A program made the position numbers and the translations under genes. A DNA stretch of 64,000 nucleotides from Pectobacterium brasiliense (GTDB taxonomy: Bacteria > Pseudomonadota > Gammaproteobacteria > Enterobacterales > Enterobacteriaceae), in contig NZ_JACDSF010000039.1 of NCBI RefSeq assembly GCF_013449685.1, positions 1 through 64,000 of the forward strand, written 5' to 3'. The notes beneath the pieces are model-generated. The model was not told where the DNA came from. It did no database searches and saw only the letters and a list, made by a program, of their open reading frames with translations. Below, piece after piece: positions 8,207-16,644 of this stretch; position 1 is the first letter of the stretch, and each line of letters begins with the position of its first letter.

Positions 8207-9859
8207 TCAAGCGGCCAGAATGGTGTTCATATCCTGTTCAACGGTGGTAATCGCTCGCATACCGAATTTGTCGTTCAGAATGGCAAGCAGGTTGTCCGTC
8301 AGGAAGCCCGGTGCCGTTGGCCCGGTGTAGATATTCTTCACGCCGAGGGACAGCAGGGTTAGCAGGATGACAATCGCTTTCTGTTCAAACCAGGACAGCA
8401 CCAGACTCAGCGGCAGATCGTTCACGCCACAGCCCAGTTTCTCCGCCAGCTTAACGGCCAGAATAATGGCCGCGTAGGCGTCATTACATTGACCGACATC
8501 CAGCAGACGCGGCAGGCCTTCCAGCGTACCGAAGTCCAGTTTGTTGAAACGGTATTTACCGCAGGCCAGCGTCATGATCAGGCAGTCTTGTGGAACGTTC
8601 AGCGTAAAGTCCGTGAAGTAACTACGTTCTTCACGGCTACCGTCACATCCGCCAACCAGGAAGACGTGGCGCAGTTTTTTCTGTGCAACCAGATCGATGA
8701 CGGTATCCGCAGCGCTCAACAGCGTTTCACGACCAAATCCGACGGTGATCATGTGCTCGATTTCGCTGTATGGGAAACCAGCCAGACCCTGTGCCTGTTC
8801 GATAACCGGGCTGAAATCGTCGCCTTCTAGGTGGTTCACGCCCGGCCAGCCTACGATGCTACGCGTCCAGATGCGGTCGCCGTAGTTGCCCACGTTTGGA
8901 TCGATAATACAGTTGGAGGTCATGACGATTGCGCCAGGGAATTTGGCAAACTCAGTCTGCTGGTTCTGCCAGCCGCTGCCGTAGTTACCCGCCAGATGCT
9001 TGAATTTTTTCAACTCTGGGTAACCGTGTGCAGGCAGCATTTCGCCGTGGGTATAAATATTTACGCCGGTGCCTTCGGTTTGCTCCAGCAGCATGCGCAG
9101 ATCTTTCAGGTCATGACCAGAAATCAGAATCGCTTTACCCGCAATTGGGCGGACGTTAACGGAGGTCGGCTGTGGATGGCCGTAAGCATGGGTCTCGCCA
9201 TGGTCAAGGATCGCCATAACGTTGAAGTTCATTTTACCGATGCCCATTGCGTTGTTCAGCAGGGTGTCAACATCGGATGGCTGTGTGCCCAGCCATGCCA
9301 TGAAAGCATGATATTCGGCATAGATCGCGTTGTCATACTGACCGAGAACGTGGGCGTGCTCCATATAAGCTGCCGCACCTTTCAGGCCGTAAAGGTTGAG
9401 CATGCGCAAGCCGTGAACGTCGTCACCCACGCTGGCTTTATCGCTGTCCAGCGCAAAATCTGCTGCCTGTTGCAGTAAGGTCGGAATATCGTTACCTGCC
9501 AGTTGCAGGGCTGCCATTGGGTGATCGACGGTTACGGTGGCATCGTGCAGACGGCAGCGAACAGCCAATGACTCGCGCAGTGTAATGGCTTCCTGTGCGT
9601 AGCCAATAATGCGCTGAGAATCGAAGTTAACGTTGGTCAACGTAGAGAAGAAGGCGCGTGGCGCAAAGCTGTCGACATCGTGATCGATGATATCCAACTC
9701 ACGGGCTTTCAGCGCCCAGGCAGAAAGCCCTTGCAGCACAGCGACCAGCAGGTCTTGCAGGTCGGAGGTTTCTGCGGTTTTGCCGCACATGCCCTGCGCG
9801 TAAGAGCAGCCGTTTCCAACAGGGGTACGAATCGTTTGTTCACATTGCACACAAAACAT
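8207..9859 (-). CDS. hcp: Hydroxylamine reductase / hybrid-cluster protein Hcp
   Basis: Hcp is a cytoplasmic iron-sulfur protein that acts as a high-affinity nitric-oxide reductase under anaerobic nitrosative stress and can reduce hydroxylamine in vitro. It has 550 residues, exactly the E. coli length. The N-terminal cluster ligands C3, C6, C18 and C25 have the enterobacterial spacing (CX2C-X11-C-X6-C). Hybrid-cluster motifs such as [24 protein letters not shown] and LACGKYRFN are intact. A clear NsrR-type palindrome at 9877-9899 and an FNR-like site at 9960-9973 lie upstream. The ribosome site is AGGAAG. Confidence 0.97.
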   Translation of the reverse strand: MFCVQCEQTIRTPVGNGCSYAQGMCGKTAETSDLQDLLVAVLQGLSAWALKARELDIIDHDVDSFAPRAFFSTLTNVNFDSQRIIGYAQEAITLRESLAVRCRLHDATVTVDHPMAALQLAGNDIPTLLQQAADFALDSDKASVGDDVHGLRMLNLYGLKGAAAYMEHAHVLGQYDNAIYAEYHAFMAWLGTQPSDVDTLLNNAMGIGKMNFNVMAILDHGETHAYGHPQPTSVNVRPIAGKAILISGHDLKDLRMLLEQTEGTGVNIYTHGEMLPAHGYPELKKFKHLAGNYGSGWQNQQTEFAKFPGAIVMTSNCIIDPNVGNYGDRIWTRSIVGWPGVNHLEGDDFSPVIEQAQGLAGFPYSEIEHMITVGFGRETLLSAADTVIDLVAQKKLRHVFLVGGCDGSREERSYFTDFTLNVPQDCLIMTLACGKYRFNKLDFGTLEGLPRLLDVGQCNDAYAAIILAVKLAEKLGCGVNDLPLSLVLSWFEQKAIVILLTLLSLGVKNIYTGPTAPGFLTDNLLAILNDKFGMRAITTVEQDMNTILAA

Positions 9860-9876
9860 AATGACTTCCTTTTTTT

Positions 9877-9899
9877 AAGTTGCATTTTAAATGCTTGTT
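9877..9899 (-). promoter_or_regulatory. NsrR-type operator in the hcp promoter
   Basis: The site is an 11-1-11 inverted repeat. The left arm is AAGTTGCATTT (9877-9887), the centre is T (9888), and the right arm is AAATGCTTGTT (9889-9899). This matches the enterobacterial NsrR motif. A TATGCT -10-like box (minus strand, 9908-9903) would place the transcription start inside or beside the operator, consistent with repression relieved by nitric oxide. Confidence 0.75.
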
Positions 9900-9959
9900 T
9901 AAAGCATAGTGTTAGCCGAGGCAGGTAAAAAGGCTTTTTTACTGCAACTTTAGGTAAAT

Positions 9960-9973
9960 TTGATTTAGCGCAA
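9960..9973 (-). promoter_or_regulatory. Candidate FNR site upstream of hcp
   Basis: TTGAT (9960-9964) and CGCAA (9969-9973) are separated by 4 bp and match the FNR palindrome with two mismatches in one half. The centre is about 70 bp upstream of the start implied by the TATGCT box, close to the upstream FNR position described for E. coli hcp. The rest of the 489-nt gap up to ybjD (roughly 9980-10348) is AT-rich, with no other element I can name. Confidence 0.45.
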
Positions 9974-10348
9974 GTTTGGTGATGGGCAATGAAAATCACT
10001 CTCAATCACAGCCCATAAACGAGGGGGAAAACGGTGTTCAGTGTGCGCTTATGAAGAAAATAACGCCATCAATATGGGAGCCGCGAGGCTTAATAAGAAA
10101 TCGTGTACGATGGTGCTAGACGTTAAGACGGCAGAAACATAAACCGTGTGTCGACAACACCGTCATTAACAATATTGTCATTAACAAACATCGTGGGATT
10201 CATCGGCTACACTTGGCGGGAAGAAAAACGATAATCTATTAAAATTAAACAAATTATCGGAGTGAGTAAAGTGCTGTCTGGCAGGATATTCTATGCATTG
10301 AGCATTTTTTCAGCAGAAACTCGCAGGCAGCAGCTACAGGAGAGAACG

Positions 10349-12013
10349 ATGCATCTGGAAAGTATTGAAATCCTTGGGTTTCGGGGAATCAATCGTCTGT
10401 CGCTGACGCTGGACGAGAACAACGTACTGATTGGTGAGAACGCCTGGGGGAAATCAAGCCTGCTGGATGCGCTCTCGCTGCTGCTGGCACCGACGTTGCC
10501 GCTTTACCATTTTGATATGCAGGATTTTCACTTCACGCCGGGAGATGAAAATAGTCGGGAAAAGCATCTTCAGGTTATTTTCACGTTTTGCGAGACGGCA
10601 CCTGGCCATCATTTATCCCCTCGCTACCGTTCGCTGAGCCCCGTGTGGGTGGAGAGCGAAGCATCGCTATACCGCGTTTTTTATCGGTTAGAAGGTGAGG
10701 TCGACGAAAGCCAGTCGGTCTTCACCTGGCGTAGCTTTCTGGACGCTGACGGGCACCCGATACCACTGGATGATATTGATGAACTGGCCAGAGAAATTAT
10801 CCGCCTGCATCCGGTGCTGCGGCTGCGTGATGCGCGTTTTATGCGGCGTTTGCGTTCTGGGACGCTGGCTGCGACGTTAGATAACGGCAATGAAAAGTTG
10901 GCTCAGCAGTTCGAGCAACTGATGCGTGAGCTGGTGCAAAATCCGCAGAAGCTGACGGATAAAGAGCTGCGTCAGGGTCTGGTGGCGATGCGGCAACTGC
11001 TGGAGCACTATTTTTCCGAGCAGAACGCCACGGGTAATGACCGGCGCCATCATCGGCATGCGCGAACACATAATGGTAAATCGTGGCGATCGCTGGATAA
11101 CATCAATCGCCTGATTGCCGACCCCAATAGCCGCAGTCGCCGGATTATCCTGCTGGAATTATTTTCTACGCTGTTACAGGCGAAAGGGTCGGTGCCCTTG
11201 GATCCCCATGCGCGTCCGCTCTTGCTGATTGAAGACCCGGAAACCCGGCTGCACCCGATTATGCTATCCGTCGCCTGGGGGCTTTTGGTGCAGTTACCAC
11301 TCCAAAAGGTCACCACAACGAATTCAGGCGAACTGCTGTCGCTGGTGCCGATGGAGCAGGTGTGCCGCCTGGTGCGGGAATCCTCACGGGTGGCGACATA
11401 CCGGATTGGTCGTCAGGGTATGAGTGCGGAAGATAGCCGACGCATTGCGTTTCATATTCGTATGAATCGACCTGCGTCACTCTTTGCCCGCTGCTGGCTG
11501 CTGGTGGAAGGGGAAACCGAAGTGTGGATGCTGAATGAACTGGCGCGCCAATGTGGGCATCATTTTGAGGCGGAAGGGGTGAAAGTGATTGAATTTGCTC
11601 AGTCTGGGCTCCGACCATTGCTGAGGTTCGCACGTCGTATGGGGATTGAATGGCATGTGCTGGTCGATGGCGACGATGCGGGGAAAAAATATGCCGCGAC
11701 GGCGAAAAGCATGTTAACCGTACAGGATGAGAGCGAGCGCGATCATTTGACCGTCTTGCCCGCATCGGACATGGAACACTACATGTATCGTGAGGGATTC
11801 AGCCACGTTTATCACCGCATCGCGCAGTTGCCGGAAAAAGTGCCACTCTCGATGCATAAAATCATCATCAAGGCTATCCACCGGTCATCCAAGCCCGATC
11901 TGGCGATTGAAGTCGCGATGGAAGCCGCAGCGATGGGCAGCGAGGCAATCCCACCGCTTATTCGCAGCATGTTTTCCCGCGTGCTGTGGCTGGCCCGCGG
12001 GCGGGCGGATTAG
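10349..12013 (+). CDS. ybjD: YbjD, OLD-family ATPase with TOPRIM domain
   Basis: This is an uncharacterised protein of the OLD (overcoming lysogenization defect) nuclease group, 554 residues (552 in E. coli). The ATG at 10349 is preceded by CAGGAGAGAACG; the longer in-frame reading begins with GTG at 10262. The N-terminus is an SMC/ABC-like ATPase with Walker A IGENAWGKSS (about residues 29-38) and a downstream LLLIEDPETRLHP Walker B. The C-terminal half is a TOPRIM nuclease domain with LLVEGETE (near 384) and LVDGDDAGKK (near 438). The conserved end IKAIHRSSKPDLAIEVAMEAA follows. Nuclease activity is inferred from family. It stands alone, without the GajB-type partner of Gabija defence loci. 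Confidence 0.92.
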   Translation: MHLESIEILGFRGINRLSLTLDENNVLIGENAWGKSSLLDALSLLLAPTLPLYHFDMQDFHFTPGDENSREKHLQVIFTFCETAPGHHLSPRYRSLSPVWVESEASLYRVFYRLEGEVDESQSVFTWRSFLDADGHPIPLDDIDELAREIIRLHPVLRLRDARFMRRLRSGTLAATLDNGNEKLAQQFEQLMRELVQNPQKLTDKELRQGLVAMRQLLEHYFSEQNATGNDRRHHRHARTHNGKSWRSLDNINRLIADPNSRSRRIILLELFSTLLQAKGSVPLDPHARPLLLIEDPETRLHPIMLSVAWGLLVQLPLQKVTTTNSGELLSLVPMEQVCRLVRESSRVATYRIGRQGMSAEDSRRIAFHIRMNRPASLFARCWLLVEGETEVWMLNELARQCGHHFEAEGVKVIEFAQSGLRPLLRFARRMGIEWHVLVDGDDAGKKYAATAKSMLTVQDESERDHLTVLPASDMEHYMYREGFSHVYHRIAQLPEKVPLSMHKIIIKAIHRSSKPDLAIEVAMEAAAMGSEAIPPLIRSMFSRVLWLARGRAD

Positions 12014-12024
12014 GGGATACAAAT

Positions 12025-12056
12025 AAAAAAATGCCGTTCGATATAACGAACGGCAT
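12025..12056. terminator. Bidirectional terminator between ybjD and cspD
   Basis: A perfect 10-bp stem (ATGCCGTTCG at 12031-12040 and CGAACGGCAT at 12047-12056, loop ATATAA) is flanked by an A-run at 12025-12030. It is strong for minus-strand cspD transcripts, with six U after the stem, and weaker for ybjD, with TTTG. It lies 18 nt after ybjD and 71 nt beyond cspD. Confidence 0.85.
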
Positions 12057-12126
12057 TTGTCGCATTATAGTCATTTTACGGTTTAGCGTAGCGTGTTCTG
12101 AGTAGACATGTAGGGTGTAGCAGGGG

Positions 12127-12348
12127 TCAGGATGCGGCCTCGGCGACTTGCGGGACGATCAGACAGGCATGATTGCCTTTCGGCCCTTGATGAACATCAA
12201 ACCTGACAACCTGTCCGGCTTTCAGAGTCCGGTAGCCATCCATTTGAATAGTTGAGTAGTGCGCGAAGATATCGTCACCGCCCCCTTCTGGACAGATAAA
12301 ACCAAACCCTTTGGCATTATTGAACCATTTAACAGTACCTGTCTCCAT
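12127..12348 (-). CDS. cspD: Cold-shock-like protein CspD
   Basis: This 73-residue cold-shock-domain protein (74 in E. coli) binds single-stranded DNA or RNA and in E. coli inhibits replication in stationary phase. RNA-binding motifs are intact: KGFGFICPEGG (RNP1) and DIFAHYSTI (RNP2). It is divergent from clpS, as in E. coli. Its transcript should end at the 12025-12056 hairpin. E. coli macA and macB, which precede cspD there, are absent. Confidence 0.96.
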   Translation of the reverse strand: METGTVKWFNNAKGFGFICPEGGGDDIFAHYSTIQMDGYRTLKAGQVVRFDVHQGPKGNHACLIVPQVAEAAS

Positions 12349-12658
12349 GCATTGACATCCTTCGCAAGAGTATTCTTTTCAGTAAGGTGTGGTTATTTGG
12401 TTACTACGAATACGAATTGATTAAAACCCCATCAATTCATCCGTACACTTTAGTGAAATCGATCCCGGCGTCAAGCGATCCACCGCATGGTGAGGAGGGC
12501 AGTGTGTCAAAGTTTGATGCAGATAACGCTATTGATGAACCCACGATCGCGTTGTGTCACCAAGATATCGATTACAGGCCTTGAATTTTGCTTTCCGGGA
12601 ACCATTTAATCCCTCAGGTGGTAAAATAAAAAGCAGACGTGCTACTGTAAATGTAGAG
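12349..12658. other. Left part of cspD-clpS intergenic region
   Basis: The 422-nt divergent gap between cspD and clpS has no convincing gene. Open frames of 65-82 codons cross it but lack ribosome sites and family signatures. It should hold the cspD promoter. An ERIC-like element occupies 12659-12719 in its right part. Confidence 0.5.
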
Positions 12659-12719
12659 ATACCCGTCATCTTTCAAGTCGCAGGCGCTTACTTCCTGCTT
12701 CTCGGATCTATTAGGAATA
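12659..12719. repeat. Short ERIC-like element (internal-deletion form)
   Basis: The left end ATACCCGTCATCTTTCAAGT matches one ERIC terminus. The right end, CTTCCTGC followed by TCTCGGATCTATTAGG, resembles the other. Only about 61 bp separate the ends instead of the usual 127, which suggests a form with an internal deletion. Its inner arms (GCAGG at 12680-12684 and CCTGC at 12694-12698) can pair. It lies 50 nt upstream of clpS. Confidence 0.5.
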
Positions 12720-12770
12720 AACAGACCAATGTCGTGAGTTGCGATATTCGTTACATGATGTGGATAGAGA

Positions 12771-13091
12771 ATGGGAAACAACAGTACGTGGTCACAATCT
12801 GAGAACCTGACCGCCGATAAACAGAAAGAAAAATTGCAGCCGCCTTCCATGTATAACGTGGTGTTGAATAACGATGATTACACCCCGATGGAATTTGTTA
12901 TTGACGTTCTGCAAAAGTTCTTTTCTTATGATATTGAACGTGCCACACAGCTTATGTTAACCGTGCATTACCAGGGTAAAGCGATTTGTGGCGTATTCAG
13001 CGCTGAAGTGGCTGAGACCAAGGTCGTACAAGTTAATCGTTATGCCAGAGAAAATGAGCACCCGTTGCTCTGTACGCTGGAAAAAGCCTGA
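12771..13091 (+). CDS. clpS: ATP-dependent Clp protease adaptor ClpS
   Basis: ClpS is the N-recognin that binds N-degron substrates (Leu, Phe, Trp, Tyr at the N-terminus) and hands them to ClpAP. It has 106 residues, the E. coli length. The variable N-terminal tail (1-26) is followed by the conserved core [20 protein letters not shown], the [12 protein letters not shown] segment and the [13 protein letters not shown] end. The first 25 residues differ from E. coli as expected for this tail. clpA starts 29 nt downstream, so the adaptor and its unfoldase are made together. Confidence 0.97.
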   Translation: MGNNSTWSQSENLTADKQKEKLQPPSMYNVVLNNDDYTPMEFVIDVLQKFFSYDIERATQLMLTVHYQGKAICGVFSAEVAETKVVQVNRYARENEHPLLCTLEKA

Positions 13092-13120
13092 AGTCAGGCG
13101 ATTTATTGGGAGAGGTGCCT

Positions 13121-15394
13121 ATGCTCAATCAAGAACTGGAACTCAGTCTCAACATGGCTTTCGCCAGAGCGCGTGAGCACCGACACGAGTTTATGACCGT
13201 GGAACATCTGCTGTTGGCTCTGCTCAGTAACCCAGCCGCCCGTGAAGCATTGGAAGCCTGCACGGTAGATTTAGCCGCGCTGCGTCAGGAACTGGAAGCG
13301 TTCATTGAGCAAACCACACCAACATTACCGCAGAGTGACGACGAGCGCGAAACTCAGCCCACGCTTAGCTTCCAACGCGTACTCCAGCGTGCCGTCTTCC
13401 ACGTGCAGTCCTCTGGCCGTAGCGAAGTGTCCGGCGCCAACGTCTTGGTCGCCATTTTTAGCGAACAGGAATCTCAGGCTGCCTACCTGCTGCGCAAGCA
13501 TGATGTCAGTCGTCTGGATGTGGTGAACTTTATTTCCCACGGCACGCGCAAAGAAGAATCCGATCAGGCGCCGAACCCTGAAAGTCCCGTCAATGAAGAA
13601 CAGGCAGGAGGGGAAGATCGTATGGAAAACTTCACCACCAATCTGAATCAACTGGCTCGCGTTGGCGGTATCGATCCGCTCATTGGCCGGGATAAGGAAC
13701 TGGAGCGTACGATTCAGGTATTGTGCCGTCGCCGTAAAAATAACCCGCTGCTGGTCGGCGAATCTGGTGTCGGTAAAACGGCGATTGCTGAAGGACTTGC
13801 CTGGCGTATTGTGCAGGGCGATGTACCGGAAGTGATGGCGGAGTGCACGCTGTACTCGCTGGACATCGGCGCGCTGCTGGCTGGCACCAAATACCGCGGT
13901 GACTTTGAAAAACGTTTCAAGGCGCTGCTGAAACAGTTGGAACAGGATAAAAACAGCATTCTGTTCATTGATGAAATCCACACGATTATCGGCGCGGGTG
14001 CAGCGTCCGGCGGTCAGGTTGATGCGGCTAATCTGATTAAACCGCTGCTTTCCAGCGGCAAGATTCGCGTTATCGGCTCGACCACCTATCAGGAGTTCAG
14101 CAATATCTTTGAAAAGGATCGGGCGCTGGCGCGTCGTTTCCAGAAAATCGATATCACTGAACCTAGCGTAGAAGAAACCGTACAAATCATTAATGGCCTG
14201 AAGCCGAAATATGAGGCTCACCATGATGTTCGCTATACGTCAAAAGCGGTTCGCGCAGCGGTAGAACTGGCCGTGAAATATATCAATGACCGTCATTTAC
14301 CAGATAAAGCCATCGATGTGATCGATGAGGCGGGTGCACGCAGTCGTCTGATGCCTGTCAGCAAGCGCAAGAAAACGGTCAACGTGAGTGACATCGAATC
14401 GGTTGTCGCTCGTATTGCTCGTATTCCAGAAAAAACCGTCTCTGCTAGCGATCGTGATGTGCTGAAAAACCTCAGCGATCGCCTGAAAATGCTGGTGTTT
14501 GGGCAGGACAAGGCAATCGAAGCGTTGTCTGAGTCGATCAAGATGAGTCGTGCAGGGTTGGGGCAGGAGCGTAAACCGGTTGGTTCCTTCCTGTTTGCCG
14601 GTCCTACCGGCGTCGGTAAGACGGAAGTGACGTTACAGCTGGCCAAAGCGCTGGATATCGAACTGCTGCGCTTTGATATGTCTGAATACATGGAGCGCCA
14701 TACTGTTAGCCGTTTGATTGGTGCGCCTCCGGGTTATGTGGGCTACGATCAGGGCGGCCTGCTGACGGATGCGGTGATCAAGCATCCTCATGCGGTGCTG
14801 CTGTTGGATGAAATCGAAAAAGCGCATCCGGACGTCTTTAACCTGCTGTTGCAGGTGATGGATAACGGTACGCTGACGGACAACAACGGTCGTAAAGCGG
14901 ATTTCCGCAATGTCATTGTCGTCATGACCACCAACGCAGGCGTGCGGGAAACACAGCGTAAATCCATCGGTATCATCCATCAGGACAACAGCACGGATGC
15001 GATGGAGGAGATTAAGAAGGTGTTTACGCCTGAGTTCCGCAACCGTCTGGATGGCATTATCTGGTTCAACCATCTGTCGACTGACGTCATTCAGCAGGTT
15101 GTCGATAAGTTTATCGTAGAGCTTCAGGCGCAGTTGGATGCGAAAGGCGTATCGCTGGAAGTGAGCGATGAAGCGCGCGACTGGCTGGCAGAGAAAGGCT
15201 ACGACAAGGCGATGGGTGCCCGACCAATGGCACGCCTGATGCAGGAAAGCCTGAAGAAGCCGCTGGCCAACGAGCTGCTGTTTGGTTCGCTGGTGGACGG
15301 TGGCTCTGTTACGGTGGAACTGGATAAAGAGACGCAACAACTGACGTACGGCTTCCAGAGCGCACAGAAACGAAAAGCAGAAAGCGTTAATTAA
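13121..15394 (+). CDS. clpA: ATP-dependent Clp protease ATP-binding subunit ClpA
   Basis: ClpA is the AAA+ unfoldase ring that feeds substrates into the ClpP peptidase. The ATG at 13121 (MLNQELELSLN, after AGAGGTGCCT) gives 757 residues, against 758 in E. coli; a TTG start 15 nt upstream would precede the ribosome site. Domains in order: Clp N domain (about 1-140, ClpS docking), D1 AAA+ with Walker A GESGVGKT (about 211-218) and LFIDEIHT, and D2 AAA+ with GPTGVGKT (about 492-499), LLLDEIEKAHP and sensor-2 GARPMAR. The IGI(IH) loop used to contact ClpP is present as KSIGIIHQD. A good terminator follows. Confidence 0.98.
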   Translation: MLNQELELSLNMAFARAREHRHEFMTVEHLLLALLSNPAAREALEACTVDLAALRQELEAFIEQTTPTLPQSDDERETQPTLSFQRVLQRAVFHVQSSGRSEVSGANVLVAIFSEQESQAAYLLRKHDVSRLDVVNFISHGTRKEESDQAPNPESPVNEEQAGGEDRMENFTTNLNQLARVGGIDPLIGRDKELERTIQVLCRRRKNNPLLVGESGVGKTAIAEGLAWRIVQGDVPEVMAECTLYSLDIGALLAGTKYRGDFEKRFKALLKQLEQDKNSILFIDEIHTIIGAGAASGGQVDAANLIKPLLSSGKIRVIGSTTYQEFSNIFEKDRALARRFQKIDITEPSVEETVQIINGLKPKYEAHHDVRYTSKAVRAAVELAVKYINDRHLPDKAIDVIDEAGARSRLMPVSKRKKTVNVSDIESVVARIARIPEKTVSASDRDVLKNLSDRLKMLVFGQDKAIEALSESIKMSRAGLGQERKPVGSFLFAGPTGVGKTEVTLQLAKALDIELLRFDMSEYMERHTVSRLIGAPPGYVGYDQGGLLTDAVIKHPHAVLLLDEIEKAHPDVFNLLLQVMDNGTLTDNNGRKADFRNVIVVMTTNAGVRETQRKSIGIIHQDNSTDAMEEIKKVFTPEFRNRLDGIIWFNHLSTDVIQQVVDKFIVELQAQLDAKGVSLEVSDEARDWLAEKGYDKAMGARPMARLMQESLKKPLANELLFGSLVDGGSVTVELDKETQQLTYGFQSAQKRKAESVN

Positions 15395-15416
15395 TCAATA
15401 TCGTGTGTTATCTAAG

Positions 15417-15440
15417 AGGGATGCTGAGGCATCCCTTTTT
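15417..15440 (+). terminator. Intrinsic terminator after clpA
   Basis: AGGGATGC (15417-15424) pairs with GCATCCCT (15429-15436) around TGAG and runs into five T (15436-15440). It lies 22 nt after the clpA stop. Confidence 0.9.
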
Positions 15441-15485
15441 ACGTTATTGGCCCGTATTGAATAGTCTATCTCCCCAAAACTGTTT

Positions 15486-15521
15486 AAAAAAACAAAAGCC
15501 CTTGCCATGAAGGGAAGGGCT
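15486..15521 (-). terminator. Intrinsic terminator after infA
   Basis: On the minus strand AGCCCTT (15521-15515) pairs with AAGGGCT (15503-15497) and is followed by UUUU, G, and seven U. It lies about 50 nt beyond the infA stop. The 180-nt clpA-infA gap holds this, the clpA terminator and nothing tRNA-like. Confidence 0.8.
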
Positions 15522-15574
15522 GGAGAGGGAGACACATCCTCATATATCGCTGTGATTAGCGATGAGCGAACCGG

Positions 15575-15811
<237 letters not shown>

Positions 15812-15905
15812 CTACCTTTATTTTTTAACCGCAAGATAATGCCGAAAAACCGACATTATGTAAAGAAGCGTTCACGTTTGGGGCGTTATTTGCCCGATTT
15901 CTCTG

Positions 15906-16610
15906 TCAAATTGCGGGTTCGGCGAGCGGTTGTGGTCGCCAACAGCTGTCATCGACGGTGAGATCCTGCCACTGCGAAAGTTGTTGCAGAAAGCGATCGC
16001 GGGGTATTTCACTCACGCCCAGAGAAGCCGTATGGGCGTTTAACACCTGACAATCGATCAGTTCACCACCGTGACGAATAAAATGCTGTTGAAATGCCAG
16101 CAGCGCGTATTTTGACGCATTATCCATACGGCTGAACATCGACTCGCCACAAAATAATCGTCCTTGCTTAATACCATATAGCCCACCAACCAGTGCGCCA
16201 TTCTGCCACACTTCGACAGAATGTGCTTCTCCTGCCTGATGAAGCTGGCGATAAGCCGAGATAATGTCCGGCGTAATCCAGGTGCCATCATGGTGCTCAT
16301 GGGCGCAGGCGTGAATAACATCATCAAAGGCCTGATTCAGCGTGGCATGAAACGTATGGCGCTTCAGAAATTTTTTCATGCTGCGGCTGATATGCAAGTC
16401 GCCAGGAAACAGGACCGCGCGCGGGTTTGGAGACCACCATAAGATCGGCTCACCGGGAGAGAACCAGGGGAAAATGCCCTGTCGGTAAGCGGCTTTTAGG
16501 CGGGCAACGGAGAGGTCGCCGCCAACGGCCAGCAGGCCGTTGGGGTCATCTAGCGCATGATTCGGATCAGGGAACTGAAGCGATTGAAGCGAAAGTTGGT
16601 ATAGACGCAT
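15906..16610 (-). CDS. aat: Leucyl/phenylalanyl-tRNA-protein transferase Aat
   Basis: Aat adds Leu or Phe from aminoacyl-tRNA to proteins with N-terminal Arg or Lys, creating N-degrons that ClpS-ClpA (about 3 kb away) then recognise. The ATG at 16610 ([10 protein letters not shown]) gives 234 residues, the E. coli length; a TTG three codons upstream is the alternative. Family blocks [31 protein letters not shown] and [11 protein letters not shown] are present. No clear Shine-Dalgarno sequence is visible. It lies 34 nt after cydC. Confidence 0.95.
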   Translation of the reverse strand: MRLYQLSLQSLQFPDPNHALDDPNGLLAVGGDLSVARLKAAYRQGIFPWFSPGEPILWWSPNPRAVLFPGDLHISRSMKKFLKRHTFHATLNQAFDDVIHACAHEHHDGTWITPDIISAYRQLHQAGEAHSVEVWQNGALVGGLYGIKQGRLFCGESMFSRMDNASKYALLAFQQHFIRHGGELIDCQVLNAHTASLGVSEIPRDRFLQQLSQWQDLTVDDSCWRPQPLAEPAI

Positions 16611-16644
16611 GTTTTTCAAACGTTATGTTTCAACTGAGTTTTCC

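Noticed and set aside
10349-12013. Gabija-like defence locus
   Set aside because: ybjD has OLD architecture but no UvrD/GajB-type helicase gene is adjacent; it is at the E. coli ybjD locus next to cspD.
12554-12802. 82-codon plus-strand open frame before clpS
   Set aside because: It spans the ERIC-like repeat and overlaps clpS in another frame; no conserved protein features.
13325-14224. 299-codon minus-strand open frame inside clpA
   Set aside because: Antisense shadow of a strongly conserved AAA+ gene; no ribosome site or recognisable domain.
15395-15574. Possible tRNA-Ser (serW lies between clpA and infA in E. coli)
   Set aside because: The 180-nt gap contains only two terminators; no acceptor stem, TTCGAATCC arm or CCA end is present. 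The tRNA appears absent from this locus.
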